A stretch of 64,000 bases of DNA. It comes from Candidatus Micrarchaeaceae archaeon. GTDB lineage: Archaea; Micrarchaeota; Micrarchaeia; Micrarchaeales; Micrarchaeaceae. The DNA lies in NCBI GenBank assembly GCA_027310825.1, contig DAIDAC010000004.1, positions 38,679 through 102,678 on the forward strand, written 5' to 3'. Shown piece after piece: positions 48,691 through 56,237 of the stretch (the stretch's first letter is position 1; the number at the start of each line of letters is the position of its first letter). The position numbers were made by a program, and so were the translations under genes. The notes below the pieces were generated by a model that had not been told where the DNA came from, ran no database searches, and worked only from the letters and a program-made list of their open reading frames with translations.

Positions 48691-49434
48691 ATGATAAACA
48701 TAAGGCTTGCACAGAAGCCGAACCTTAAGGGCTACACAGTTTTAGAAGGATTTCCTGGAGCCGGGCTCGTCGGTCCGATGGCAATAAGCTACATTGTCGA
48801 GAAGCTGGAGATGGACTACATCGGCAGCATAGACAGCGATTCGTTTCCGCCGCTCATAGCAATACACAACAACATGCCTATGCCTCCCGTGCGAATATAT
48901 GCAAGCGAGAAGTACAAACTTGTAACAGTGCTTGCAGAGTTCGCCATACCTATAGACATAACACATGAACTGTCGACAAAGTTCTACGATTTCATAAAAA
49001 CGCAGGGAATAACAAGAATCATCTCAATAAGCGGAATACCGTCGCAGCAGTCCAACATCGACAACGAAGTGATATTTGGTGTCGGTTCGACAGATCAAAT
49101 CAGGAAAGAAATAACAAAATCGGGAATCAAAATGGTTGGAGAAGGAGTTGCGACTGGCGTCAGCGCGCTAATACTCATGAATGCGGCAATGGAAGGCATA
49201 CCAGACATAAACGTGCTGATCCCTGTAGATCCGAACATACTCGATCCTAAATACGCAGAGCTTGCGATAAAGAGCATAAACAAGCTGGCAAATCTGAAAG
49301 TCGACGTCAGCGAACTTGACAAAGAGGCAAAGGAAGTAGAAGCGAAGATAAGAGAATTGGTCAAGAGGAACAAGGAAGTCCAGGACGTCCACAAAAGAGT
49401 AGTGGATGAAGCCGGGCCTTCGATGTATGCATAA
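48691..49434 (+). CDS. PAC2-family proteasome assembly chaperone homologue (second copy)
   Basis: 247 residues. VLEGFPGAGLVGPMAISYIVEKL at the N-terminus, ISGIPSQQ, and GVATGVSALILMNAAMEGIPDINVLIP are typical of archaeal PAC2/PbaA-like proteins. The C-terminal ~50 residues are a coiled coil. Together with the copy at 15280-16038 it may form a heteromer, as PbaA/PbaB or PAC1/PAC2 do. GAGTGAATG at the start is a compact ribosome site. It is followed after 9 bases by a hypothetical gene. Confidence 0.88.
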   Translation: MINIRLAQKPNLKGYTVLEGFPGAGLVGPMAISYIVEKLEMDYIGSIDSDSFPPLIAIHNNMPMPPVRIYASEKYKLVTVLAEFAIPIDITHELSTKFYDFIKTQGITRIISISGIPSQQSNIDNEVIFGVGSTDQIRKEITKSGIKMVGEGVATGVSALILMNAAMEGIPDINVLIPVDPNILDPKYAELAIKSINKLANLKVDVSELDKEAKEVEAKIRELVKRNKEVQDVHKRVVDEAGPSMYA

Positions 49435-49443
49435 GGTCTTTTC

Positions 49444-49848
49444 ATGTCGATGGCCACGCTGCCGAGGAGAAAGGCAAAACTGCCTGTAAAACCGAGATTA
49501 GAACAACCGGCAGAGCAGCCGGCTCCAAAGGCAGCCGAATTCAAGATAACAGAACCGAGGCACACTTCTTACACAAGAAAATTCTGCATCACCAAAGAGG
49601 GAGAGCAGTTCATCATAATTGATGTCGACTACCTATACAGAGAACACCAAGGTGGAGTTCTGTTCAAGCACGGCAAGGACATGAGAGGCTACAGGCTTTT
49701 CGAGCAGAGGGTGAAAGGCATTCTTGCTGGTGCACAGGGCGAGGCGCTGAAGGAGATTGTCGAAACCGGGCTTGAAAACATCACAAAAGAGAGCGACCTT
49801 TGGCAGAGGCTAGACCAACTAAACAAGTGGATGGCTCTGAACTATTAA
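49444..49848 (+). CDS. Hypothetical protein in PAC2 operon
   Basis: 134 residues. A basic, Pro-rich tail (1-50) is followed by a globular region (HTSYTRKFCITKEGEQFIIIDVDYLYREHQGGVLFKHGKDMRGYRLFEQRV...). No family recognised. The 9-base gap to PAC2 suggests co-transcription. Confidence 0.65.
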   Translation: MSMATLPRRKAKLPVKPRLEQPAEQPAPKAAEFKITEPRHTSYTRKFCITKEGEQFIIIDVDYLYREHQGGVLFKHGKDMRGYRLFEQRVKGILAGAQGEALKEIVETGLENITKESDLWQRLDQLNKWMALNY

Positions 49849-49878
49849 TTTATATCTGTTCCTGCAAAGCATATGCAT

Positions 49879-49980
49879 GCAGGGATGGCAGAGCCCGGAA
49901 TGGCAATAGCCACGGAAAATGCGCGGGACTTAAGATCCCGTGGCCTAGCGCCTTCGAGAGTTCAAATCTCTCTCCCTGCA
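49879..49980 (+). tRNA. tRNA-Leu(UAA) with a 17-nt insertion in the D-loop
   Basis: 102 nt instead of ~85. Acceptor GCAGGGA/TCCCTGC, discriminator A, anticodon arm CGGGA-CTTAAGA-TCCCG (anticodon TAA), class II variable arm GGC...GCC and T-arm GAGAG/CTCTC are all intact. The D-arm is 17 nt too long: CGGA is repeated at 49896-49899 and 49913-49916, and removing one repeat plus the 13 bases between restores a normal D-arm (GCA...TGC with GG in the loop). The insert is best read as a non-canonical intron. Confidence 0.88.
49900..49916 (+). other. Putative D-loop intron of tRNA-Leu(UAA)
   Basis: 17 nt, exact ends ambiguous because of the CGGA repeat (equally 49896-49912). It contains the hairpin TGGC-AATA-GCCA, and CCG/CGG can extend it with a GAA bulge, resembling a relaxed bulge-helix-bulge. 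Confidence 0.7.
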
Positions 49981-49982
49981 CA

Positions 49983-50531
49983 TTACAATTTCTTTACCAT
50001 GACGAACCTCTTCCTGTGGGGGTTCTCGACTTCATGGTAGTGTTCCTTGACAACCTGCCAACCTCTGGCAAAATAGAACCATACGGAAGCTTTGTCATCA
50101 GCATAAACGTTGAGATGCATTTCGGTATTTTCGTTTTCTCTTGCCTTTCTCTCGAATGACTCCAGCAAGGCGGTTCCCAATCCGTGGCCTCTACGGTCCT
50201 CCTTTACCAGCAACGCACTTATCTTTGCATCATGATGGTTGATGAACCTCGCAGCAAGCACGCCGGCAAGCTCTCCATCATCGTCTCTAATTATCCATAT
50301 CGGCCTCTTGCCATTGCAGAATTCGTGAGCATGGCTATTCCACCACAGCATTATCAACGGATAATCGGAGAACAAGTGCTTGTGCAGGAACCTGTGCACT
50401 TCGGGAAGATCTTCACGCGTTGCAAGCTCCACGCGTTCTGAGGGAGTTTTAGCCAGCGTCGGCTCTGTCACCCTAGCCAGATGCCTCACGTGCATGTAAG
50501 GCTGCTGCGATCGCCAAACCGTGGCCGCCAT
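49983..50531 (-). CDS. GNAT-family N-acetyltransferase
   Basis: 182 residues. The acetyl-CoA loop is clear: ISALLVKEDRRGHGLGTALLESFERKA, followed by MHLNVYADDKASVWFYFARGWQVV, the typical motif B. The first ~35 residues are extra. The substrate is unknown. Its stop lies three bases from the convergent tRNA-Leu. Confidence 0.88.
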   Translation of the reverse strand: MAATVWRSQQPYMHVRHLARVTEPTLAKTPSERVELATREDLPEVHRFLHKHLFSDYPLIMLWWNSHAHEFCNGKRPIWIIRDDDGELAGVLAARFINHHDAKISALLVKEDRRGHGLGTALLESFERKARENENTEMHLNVYADDKASVWFYFARGWQVVKEHYHEVENPHRKRFVMVKKL

Positions 50532-50572
50532 TCCACCCCAATTACATTCTCATGATAAGTATTTATTTCTTA

Positions 50573-51304
50573 TCACGCTTTCTTTGCCACTGTCGTGCAT
50601 AGGACTCTTGTCACTGGGATGCTTCCGTCGATGTTCTTCTGCAGCATCTCCAGCTTGTGCTCCGAGTTTCCGAACACGTTAGAGAATGAGATCTTCTCGT
50701 AGAACTGCTTCAGTATCTCCTGATCCTTGAACACCCACTTGTAGCGGAGCGTGTTGTTGGATACTACCCTGAAGCCCGCTTTCTTCAGTGCGCCATTCCA
50801 GTCGCTCAGTCGTCCAAAACCTCCATGGAATCCGACTCTTGGCAATATCTCCGGGAACAGCTGCACTATCTCCTTGTGGTCTCCGCTCAAATTGTGCAGG
50901 ACAACGAAATATCCACCATCATTGAGTATCCGGTAGACCTCGCCCGCATCGTACGGCGCAAACATCGAGGTTATCACATCGAACTGCCTCGCCTTGAAGA
51001 ATGTCCTTTTCGTCGCATCCGCGACCTCAAACATCGCGTTTGGAAAATCCTTTCCTCTCTCCCTGCACATTCCTATCATCTCCGGCCTTATATCTACGCC
51101 ATAGACGCTCTTGAATAAGCCAGGCAAGCCATTGCTGAATATCACCTTACCTGCTCCTGTCCCTATGTCGAGCAGCGAGTAGTTCGGCTTTGCCAGGTTC
51201 TTTATCGTCTCCCCGAAAATCAGCTTGTAGTTGATTGGAGGCTCTGTGCTAATGCCCCTTATCTTGTTCTTCCACTTCTCAAGTATGAGCTGCTGCTCGT
51301 CCAT
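50573..51304 (-). CDS. Class I SAM-dependent methyltransferase
   Basis: 243 residues from the ATG at 51304; the frame continues upstream to 51538, but that part covers the divergent promoter region and the start of the geranylgeranyl reductase. Motif I is LLDIGTGAGKVIFSN, then VYGVDIRPEMI, and DVITSMFAPYDAGEVYRIL. The layout resembles RlmA- or UbiE-like enzymes, but the substrate cannot be assigned. Confidence 0.82.
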   Translation of the reverse strand: MDEQQLILEKWKNKIRGISTEPPINYKLIFGETIKNLAKPNYSLLDIGTGAGKVIFSNGLPGLFKSVYGVDIRPEMIGMCRERGKDFPNAMFEVADATKRTFFKARQFDVITSMFAPYDAGEVYRILNDGGYFVVLHNLSGDHKEIVQLFPEILPRVGFHGGFGRLSDWNGALKKAGFRVVSNNTLRYKWVFKDQEILKQFYEKISFSNVFGNSEHKLEMLQKNIDGSIPVTRVLCTTVAKKA

Positions 51305-51419
51305 ATTAATGCTTGTGGCCTGGATTATAAAAGGTTTAGCAAAAGTCTTAAATAGGCTAAATATACAACATATTCTGCATATCTGCTTATTTTTCAGCAG
51401 CGCAGAAAGGAGTGCTTCA

Positions 51420-52871
51420 ATGGATAACGGACACGATAAATACGATGTCATAGTAGCGGGCTCTGGGCTTGCAGGTTCTCTAGCCGCAGCAGGCGCAGCA
51501 AAGGCAGGGCTCAATGTCTTGCTTCTTGACAAGAACAAGGAAGAGGAACCAGGAAAGAAGACAAACTGGGGCTGGGTCTGCGGAGACGCAGTTGCTCAGC
51601 AGCACCTCAAGTTCATCAAGGACCACCTCGGACTGACGTTTGCGCACCCTGAACTTGATGTAAGGGTCGATGGAGTAATCGCATATTCTCCAGACATGCA
51701 ATCAAAATTTCCATTCGACGGAGAAGGCTATGTTCTTGACAGGCCATCGTTCGAAAGAAAATTGAGAGACTTTGCAGTAAAGTGCGGAGCCCATTACGTT
51801 CCACAGTTTGACGTCGAAGGTCCGGTAATCGAAAACAACAATATAGTCGGAGTCTTCGGAAAGGACAAGACAATGGTGCACAAGGAATTCCGGGCAATAG
51901 TCACAGTTGACGCGCTTGGAGTTGCAACAAATCTAAGGAGAAAGCTTCCAGAAAACCCATTCATCGACAGAGTTGTCGACGTTGAAGACCTGGAATCGAC
52001 AGGAAGATACATTTATGACATGGAAGTGGAGAAGGAAGACCATCGATACTACGATCCGAAGAACTGCCTCATTCACCTCAACCAGGAAATATCGCCTGGA
52101 GGATACGGATGGGTGTTTCCAAAGAGCGGACACGGCAGAGTAAACATCGGAATAGGGGTGCAGAGGGCAAGCCTACTGATAAGAAACAAGAAGCTCAACA
52201 AGAATGACACGCTTCACAGCCTCATGGATGAATATGTAAGATGGGTTCCAAACCTGAAGAATCCAAAATTGTTCAATAGAGACAACAATGGAAAGGGCTA
52301 CTGGTCTGTTGCAGTGAGACGACAACTCGAATGCTTGACTTGGGATGGTTACATCGGAGCTGGAGACAGCATGGCCATGCCAAACCCAATCAGCGCAGGG
52401 GGAATCGGTCCAGCACTTATCGCAGGAGTACTTGCGGGAGAGCATGCAGCAAGAGTAGTTCACGACAAAGACGCAAGCATGAAGAACCTGTGGCAGTACA
52501 ACCTAGACTTCAATGTGGCTTATGGAAACAAGACGGCAGGAATGGAAGTGTTCAGAACATATTTGCAAAGCCTCAACAACGAAACAATCAACTACGGAAT
52601 GAAGAACTTCCTGAGCACAAAAGAGGCGGAAGACCTTTGCTACGGAAGAACTCCAGAGCTGAGCCTCGCCGGAAAGTTCAAGATGGTCCTAAAGGGAGCA
52701 TCAAACATCGGAGCATTCACAAACCTCGTCTACGCAGTAAAGAAAATGAAGAAGCTAAACGAGATATACGAGAACTATCCAACATCTCCGGAGCATTTCG
52801 CAAAATGGAGAGCTCAGGTAACTGCAGAAATCAAGGAAGTACAGGAAAGATTCCAACCAAATCCGATTTAG
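51420..52871 (+). CDS. Geranylgeranyl reductase family flavoprotein (digeranylgeranylglycerophospholipid reductase)
   Basis: A 483-residue FAD enzyme that saturates the isoprenoid chains of archaeal lipids. The Rossmann start is DVIVAGSGLAGSLAAAGAAKAGL, with PGGYGWVFPK and GDSMAMPNPISAGGIGPALIAG, the conserved family blocks around substrate and FAD. It works after the DGGGP synthase encoded at 7754-8623. GGAGTG precedes the ATG at 51420. Upstream AT-rich sequence (51330-51375) is shared with the divergent methyltransferase gene. Confidence 0.92.
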   Translation: MDNGHDKYDVIVAGSGLAGSLAAAGAAKAGLNVLLLDKNKEEEPGKKTNWGWVCGDAVAQQHLKFIKDHLGLTFAHPELDVRVDGVIAYSPDMQSKFPFDGEGYVLDRPSFERKLRDFAVKCGAHYVPQFDVEGPVIENNNIVGVFGKDKTMVHKEFRAIVTVDALGVATNLRRKLPENPFIDRVVDVEDLESTGRYIYDMEVEKEDHRYYDPKNCLIHLNQEISPGGYGWVFPKSGHGRVNIGIGVQRASLLIRNKKLNKNDTLHSLMDEYVRWVPNLKNPKLFNRDNNGKGYWSVAVRRQLECLTWDGYIGAGDSMAMPNPISAGGIGPALIAGVLAGEHAARVVHDKDASMKNLWQYNLDFNVAYGNKTAGMEVFRTYLQSLNNETINYGMKNFLSTKEAEDLCYGRTPELSLAGKFKMVLKGASNIGAFTNLVYAVKKMKKLNEIYENYPTSPEHFAKWRAQVTAEIKEVQERFQPNPI

Positions 52872-52879
52872 ATGATAAA

Positions 52880-53056
52880 ATGGCAGCACTAAACTTCACG
52901 AAATTCGAGAAAGCAAGGATAATCGGGGCAAGAGCACTTCAGCTCGCATACGGAGCGCCACCACTCGTCAAGGTTCCTTCTACTGTAGTCAACCCAATCG
53001 ACCTCGCTGAGCTAGAATTCGAAAAGGGAGTAATTCCGATTACTATCTTGAAGTAA
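52880..53056 (+). CDS. rpoK: DNA-directed RNA polymerase subunit K
   Basis: A 58-residue Rpb6/omega homologue: FTKFEKARIIGARALQLAYGAPPLV followed by NPIDLAELEFEKGVIPITIL, the full archaeal signature. GATGAT precedes the ATG, eight bases after the geranylgeranyl reductase stop. In many archaea rpoK sits in the rpoN-rps2 operon; here it has moved. Confidence 0.95.
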   Translation: MAALNFTKFEKARIIGARALQLAYGAPPLVKVPSTVVNPIDLAELEFEKGVIPITILK

Positions 53057-53830
53057 TCACTTTCTTCTTATTTTCTTTTGTTGCAGGCTTTTTGGCGTGC
53101 CGATCGGCTGCCCCGACAGCCCGTAGAGCTTGGCAGAGCCGTAGTCGAAGATTTTGTTCCTGAAAAGAGGGCTCAGATTGTCTTCCATGGCCTCGTTTGC
53201 AGGCATCCCAAGGATCAGATCGTTGAATGCTGGAAGCACGACAAGCTTTACCGAAGGATTCGCCTTCGGGTATCTCTGCGCAGAACCTTTCTTGTTCAAT
53301 GTTGCGACGAGCCATCCCTTTTGGCTGTAGTAACCACGGCCTTTGTCCTGTATCGACACCGCGATGTGGTTGTGTCCTGCAAAAATGTAATCGCATCGCA
53401 TGGCCTTCTCGCTAGGCCAGATATGGCCGTGCATAAACGCAACATCATCTATCACCAACTCATCTTTCATCGGCACCGCAACTATCTCTTCAAGATGTGG
53501 GTCGTGGTTTCCTCTGATTATTGTAATGCTATAGCCTTTCAGTCCATCAAAGAATCTCTTGATTCCCATCTGCTCGTTTGAAGTGGGATAAAGTATGCTG
53601 TCCTTCACGTCTCCCAATATAATTATGTCGGCGAGCACGAACTGCTCCATCAACCCTTTTATCTTTCCCAGCATAGCATCTACTGCGTTGTAGACGTGTA
53701 TTCCCTTGTGTGCCAGCTTGTGCTCTGCTCCGATGTGCAGGTCACCAATTACAAGATAGTTCTTTTTTCCTGCATTGACGATAACCGCAGCTTCATTATA
53801 GATGAAGCGCACCCTCTCTCCTGTTTTCAT
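53057..53830 (-). CDS. Metallophosphoesterase (archaeal COG1407-like)
   Basis: 257 residues from the ATG at 53830. The phosphoesterase motifs are in order: GDLHIGAE (Asp, His), IILGDVKD, IIRGNHDPH, MHGH and AGHNHIAV. The C-terminal ~90 residues are basic. COG1407-type proteins are sometimes tied to DNA helicases (Lhr) in archaea, but no helicase is adjacent. It is convergent with rpoK, with no gap. Confidence 0.88.
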   Translation of the reverse strand: MKTGERVRFIYNEAAVIVNAGKKNYLVIGDLHIGAEHKLAHKGIHVYNAVDAMLGKIKGLMEQFVLADIIILGDVKDSILYPTSNEQMGIKRFFDGLKGYSITIIRGNHDPHLEEIVAVPMKDELVIDDVAFMHGHIWPSEKAMRCDYIFAGHNHIAVSIQDKGRGYYSQKGWLVATLNKKGSAQRYPKANPSVKLVVLPAFNDLILGMPANEAMEDNLSPLFRNKIFDYGSAKLYGLSGQPIGTPKSLQQKKIRRK

Positions 53831-53889
53831 GATACCAAATAACCCGCCAATAACTAAATAGCTATCATGTTCATTGTAATTGTGTGTTG

Positions 53890-54978
53890 ATGGCAGACTT
53901 CTCTCTTGGCATAGGAAAAATATTCGGCATAGAGCTTCAGCTACACTGGACATTTGTGCTCCTTTTGCTCGCTTCGGCATTTCTGGGAGGGGCGTCGCTG
54001 TTCATTCTTATCGTTATACTGTTTGCAATGGTTGTGGTACACGAACTTGCGCACTCTGTAGTCGCACAGAAGAACGGAATAACAGTCAAAAAAATAATCC
54101 TTCTGCCGTTTGGAGGAGCATCAATCATAGACCTTGAAGACGTTCCACCGGCGACTTCTCTCAAAATAGCCGCTGCTGGTCCGCTGATGAGCATTGTGCT
54201 TGCGATACCTTTCGGAATTGCTGCCGTGTATACAACAGGCGCATTATACGACTTTGCGTATCTGATGTTCCTGATAAATATCATCCTGGGCATATTCAAC
54301 TTCATTCCAGCATTCCCTCTCGACGGAGGAAGAGTCCTGAAAAGCTACCTCGAAAGGAACAAAGACCAGTTCGAGGCAACAAAGATCGCAGTTAAGGTGA
54401 GCACCGCATCTCTAATCGTCTTTCTGATCGGCAGCACGATATACGCCACTGCCGAATATGGGCTTTCAAGCCCGAACTGGACGCTTGTGCTGATATGGAA
54501 CTTCGTAATCGTCCTTTTTGTCTACGGCGGGGCGCAGTCTGAACTAGAGGCATCGTACATAACAAAGTACACCGAAAAACTGCGCGTCAGCACAGCCACA
54601 ACAAAGAACTTCACTGTTGTAAAACCGACAACAACATTACGAAAACTGTACAAAATAATGCTCAGCGAAAAGCAGCACACCACTCTCTATCGCAAGGGCA
54701 ACGATTTCTTCGCAGTCCAGAAGCTCTACATCAGTCCATTGAGGCCAGCGCCGGGATCGATACTGGACAAACAAGTCAGTGCTTATGGCATCGGGATCCC
54801 AAGCATCGAGCACAACGCCCAACTTTCGAAAGCAGTCAACAAAATGAGGTTCGAGAACGCGACTGTTCTTGCAGTGACTAAGAACGGCAAGCTGGTCGGA
54901 GTGCTGACGGCGCCACATGTAGAATCGGTCATCGCGTTGCATATTCCGCATAACATGAAACGAGAAAAAGGCCAATGA
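53890..54978 (+). CDS. Site-2 protease family (M50) membrane metalloprotease
   Basis: 362 residues. The zinc motif HELAH lies in a membrane segment (VVVHELAHSVVAQKNG), and the second motif is NFIPAFPLDGGRV. About six membrane segments span residues 15-215. The C-terminal ~140 residues look like a degenerate CBS pair (FTVVKPTTTLRKLYKIMLSEKQHTTL...GVLTAPHVESVI), as in other archaeal S2P proteins. It probably cleaves membrane-bound regulators. Start chosen at the ATG 53890; GTG 53884 is the alternative. A pilin-like gene lies next to it. Confidence 0.88.
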   Translation: MADFSLGIGKIFGIELQLHWTFVLLLLASAFLGGASLFILIVILFAMVVVHELAHSVVAQKNGITVKKIILLPFGGASIIDLEDVPPATSLKIAAAGPLMSIVLAIPFGIAAVYTTGALYDFAYLMFLINIILGIFNFIPAFPLDGGRVLKSYLERNKDQFEATKIAVKVSTASLIVFLIGSTIYATAEYGLSSPNWTLVLIWNFVIVLFVYGGAQSELEASYITKYTEKLRVSTATTKNFTVVKPTTTLRKLYKIMLSEKQHTTLYRKGNDFFAVQKLYISPLRPAPGSILDKQVSAYGIGIPSIEHNAQLSKAVNKMRFENATVLAVTKNGKLVGVLTAPHVESVIALHIPHNMKREKGQ

Positions 54979-54991
54979 CAAGTCAGTCATG

Positions 54992-56119
54992 TCAATTGCT
55001 ATATATGTACACTGTTCCGGTCTGACCTATATTCGATGAGACTGCTTGTGCTACAGTATTTACTATATAGGTTCCTGCAGGCCAGTCTTGGCATTCATAC
55101 ATAAATCCGAAATTCGCTGCACTGCAGCCACCACCGCCATTATTTACGATTATGCTGCAACCAGCGACGCCGCCAGGTACGGTAAGTCCTTCAGTAGGTG
55201 TGTAGCAAGAACCAGAGGTTACAGAACCCTGCCCTACATTAAACACGAAGAACACAATGTTGTTGTATGTATATGCTGGCACTGTGAACTGTATATCATT
55301 TAGTCCATTCGCGCTGATCGAATTTGATGTGGTTGTTAAACTCCACCCTGCAGTATTTGTAAGCCCGGCAATCGAAGTATCTACTTGGTGTGAGGCCACG
55401 TTGCTCGTCAAGCTACATACATTGCTGCTTTGCCTACCTACCGAAGCCATAGGTATAGAATCTTGCGAGTCTGCAGACCATGACATAGTAGATATGTGAT
55501 TGTTGTTTCCTGCATTATCGCCAAGACACGTGTAATAATCAGCACCAGGCGGTGCCTCTTCTGTAACTGTTCCGGTTCCTGTGTTAACTCCAAGACCCTG
55601 CGTGTTCGATGTAAATGTTATGAGCGATAAAGGACCTGGAGCTACACCATGTTTTGTCGCTTGCAGGTCAACAAGTCCAACATATGCAGGATTGCTGCTC
55701 TGCGTCGGAGTGTTATAAGTTATCCATAGATATCCGTAGAAAGGAGTCCCGAGAACATTGCTGCTTAATGGACAGCTGATTGAAAGGCTGTAAAGTTGCT
55801 GCGGCTGCATTGTCAATGGCGTTCCAAGAGAATTGTAAGTTGAAGGGTTCATATCAGTCGAAGTGCAAGCTACGCTTGTAATTGTTATCTGACTGAAAGA
55901 GCCGAATTGCATGCTTAGCAAGCCGTTTGTTGCCAATATCGGCTGCTGGCAAGTATACCCGCTCTGCACAAGGCACGCCGCCGCAGTATGTGACGCACCG
56001 CCGAATACTCCTAATTGATATAGCACACCGAGTACGACACCGATGATTAGGATAGCCCATCCGTATGTCATCAGGAACTCCATCGCGTTCTGGGCCTTTC
56101 TGTGCACTCCTTGATTCAT
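54992..56119 (-). CDS. Type IV pilin-like protein, second copy with a different C-terminal domain
   Basis: 375 residues. RKAQNAMEFLMTYGWAILII is a class III signal with cleavage probably after Ala9, followed by a hydrophobic core nearly identical to that of the protein at 24795. Residues about 40-155 are the shared beta-domain, including four Cys and GTPFYGYLWITY. From about 165 on the chain is unrelated to the propeller: Thr/Ser/Asn/Gly-rich with two Cys-containing beta-rich parts and no repeat unit. Likely exposed on the cell surface, anchored or assembled as a pilus. Confidence 0.8.
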   Translation of the reverse strand: MNQGVHRKAQNAMEFLMTYGWAILIIGVVLGVLYQLGVFGGASHTAAACLVQSGYTCQQPILATNGLLSMQFGSFSQITITSVACTSTDMNPSTYNSLGTPLTMQPQQLYSLSISCPLSSNVLGTPFYGYLWITYNTPTQSSNPAYVGLVDLQATKHGVAPGPLSLITFTSNTQGLGVNTGTGTVTEEAPPGADYYTCLGDNAGNNNHISTMSWSADSQDSIPMASVGRQSSNVCSLTSNVASHQVDTSIAGLTNTAGWSLTTTSNSISANGLNDIQFTVPAYTYNNIVFFVFNVGQGSVTSGSCYTPTEGLTVPGGVAGCSIIVNNGGGGCSAANFGFMYECQDWPAGTYIVNTVAQAVSSNIGQTGTVYIYSN

Positions 56120-56237
56120 GCTATCATATCCAAGAAAAGGGCTAAAAAGACACCAGTCGTCGAGCGTGCTTTTACCAAAAAACTAACAAAAGGCATAAAT
56201 ACAGTACTTTCATTATATTTTTGCGACCGGTGCAGAG

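Noticed and set aside
51305..51538. N-terminal extension of the methyltransferase
   Set aside because: It covers the divergent promoter and the start of the reductase gene and has no methyltransferase features.
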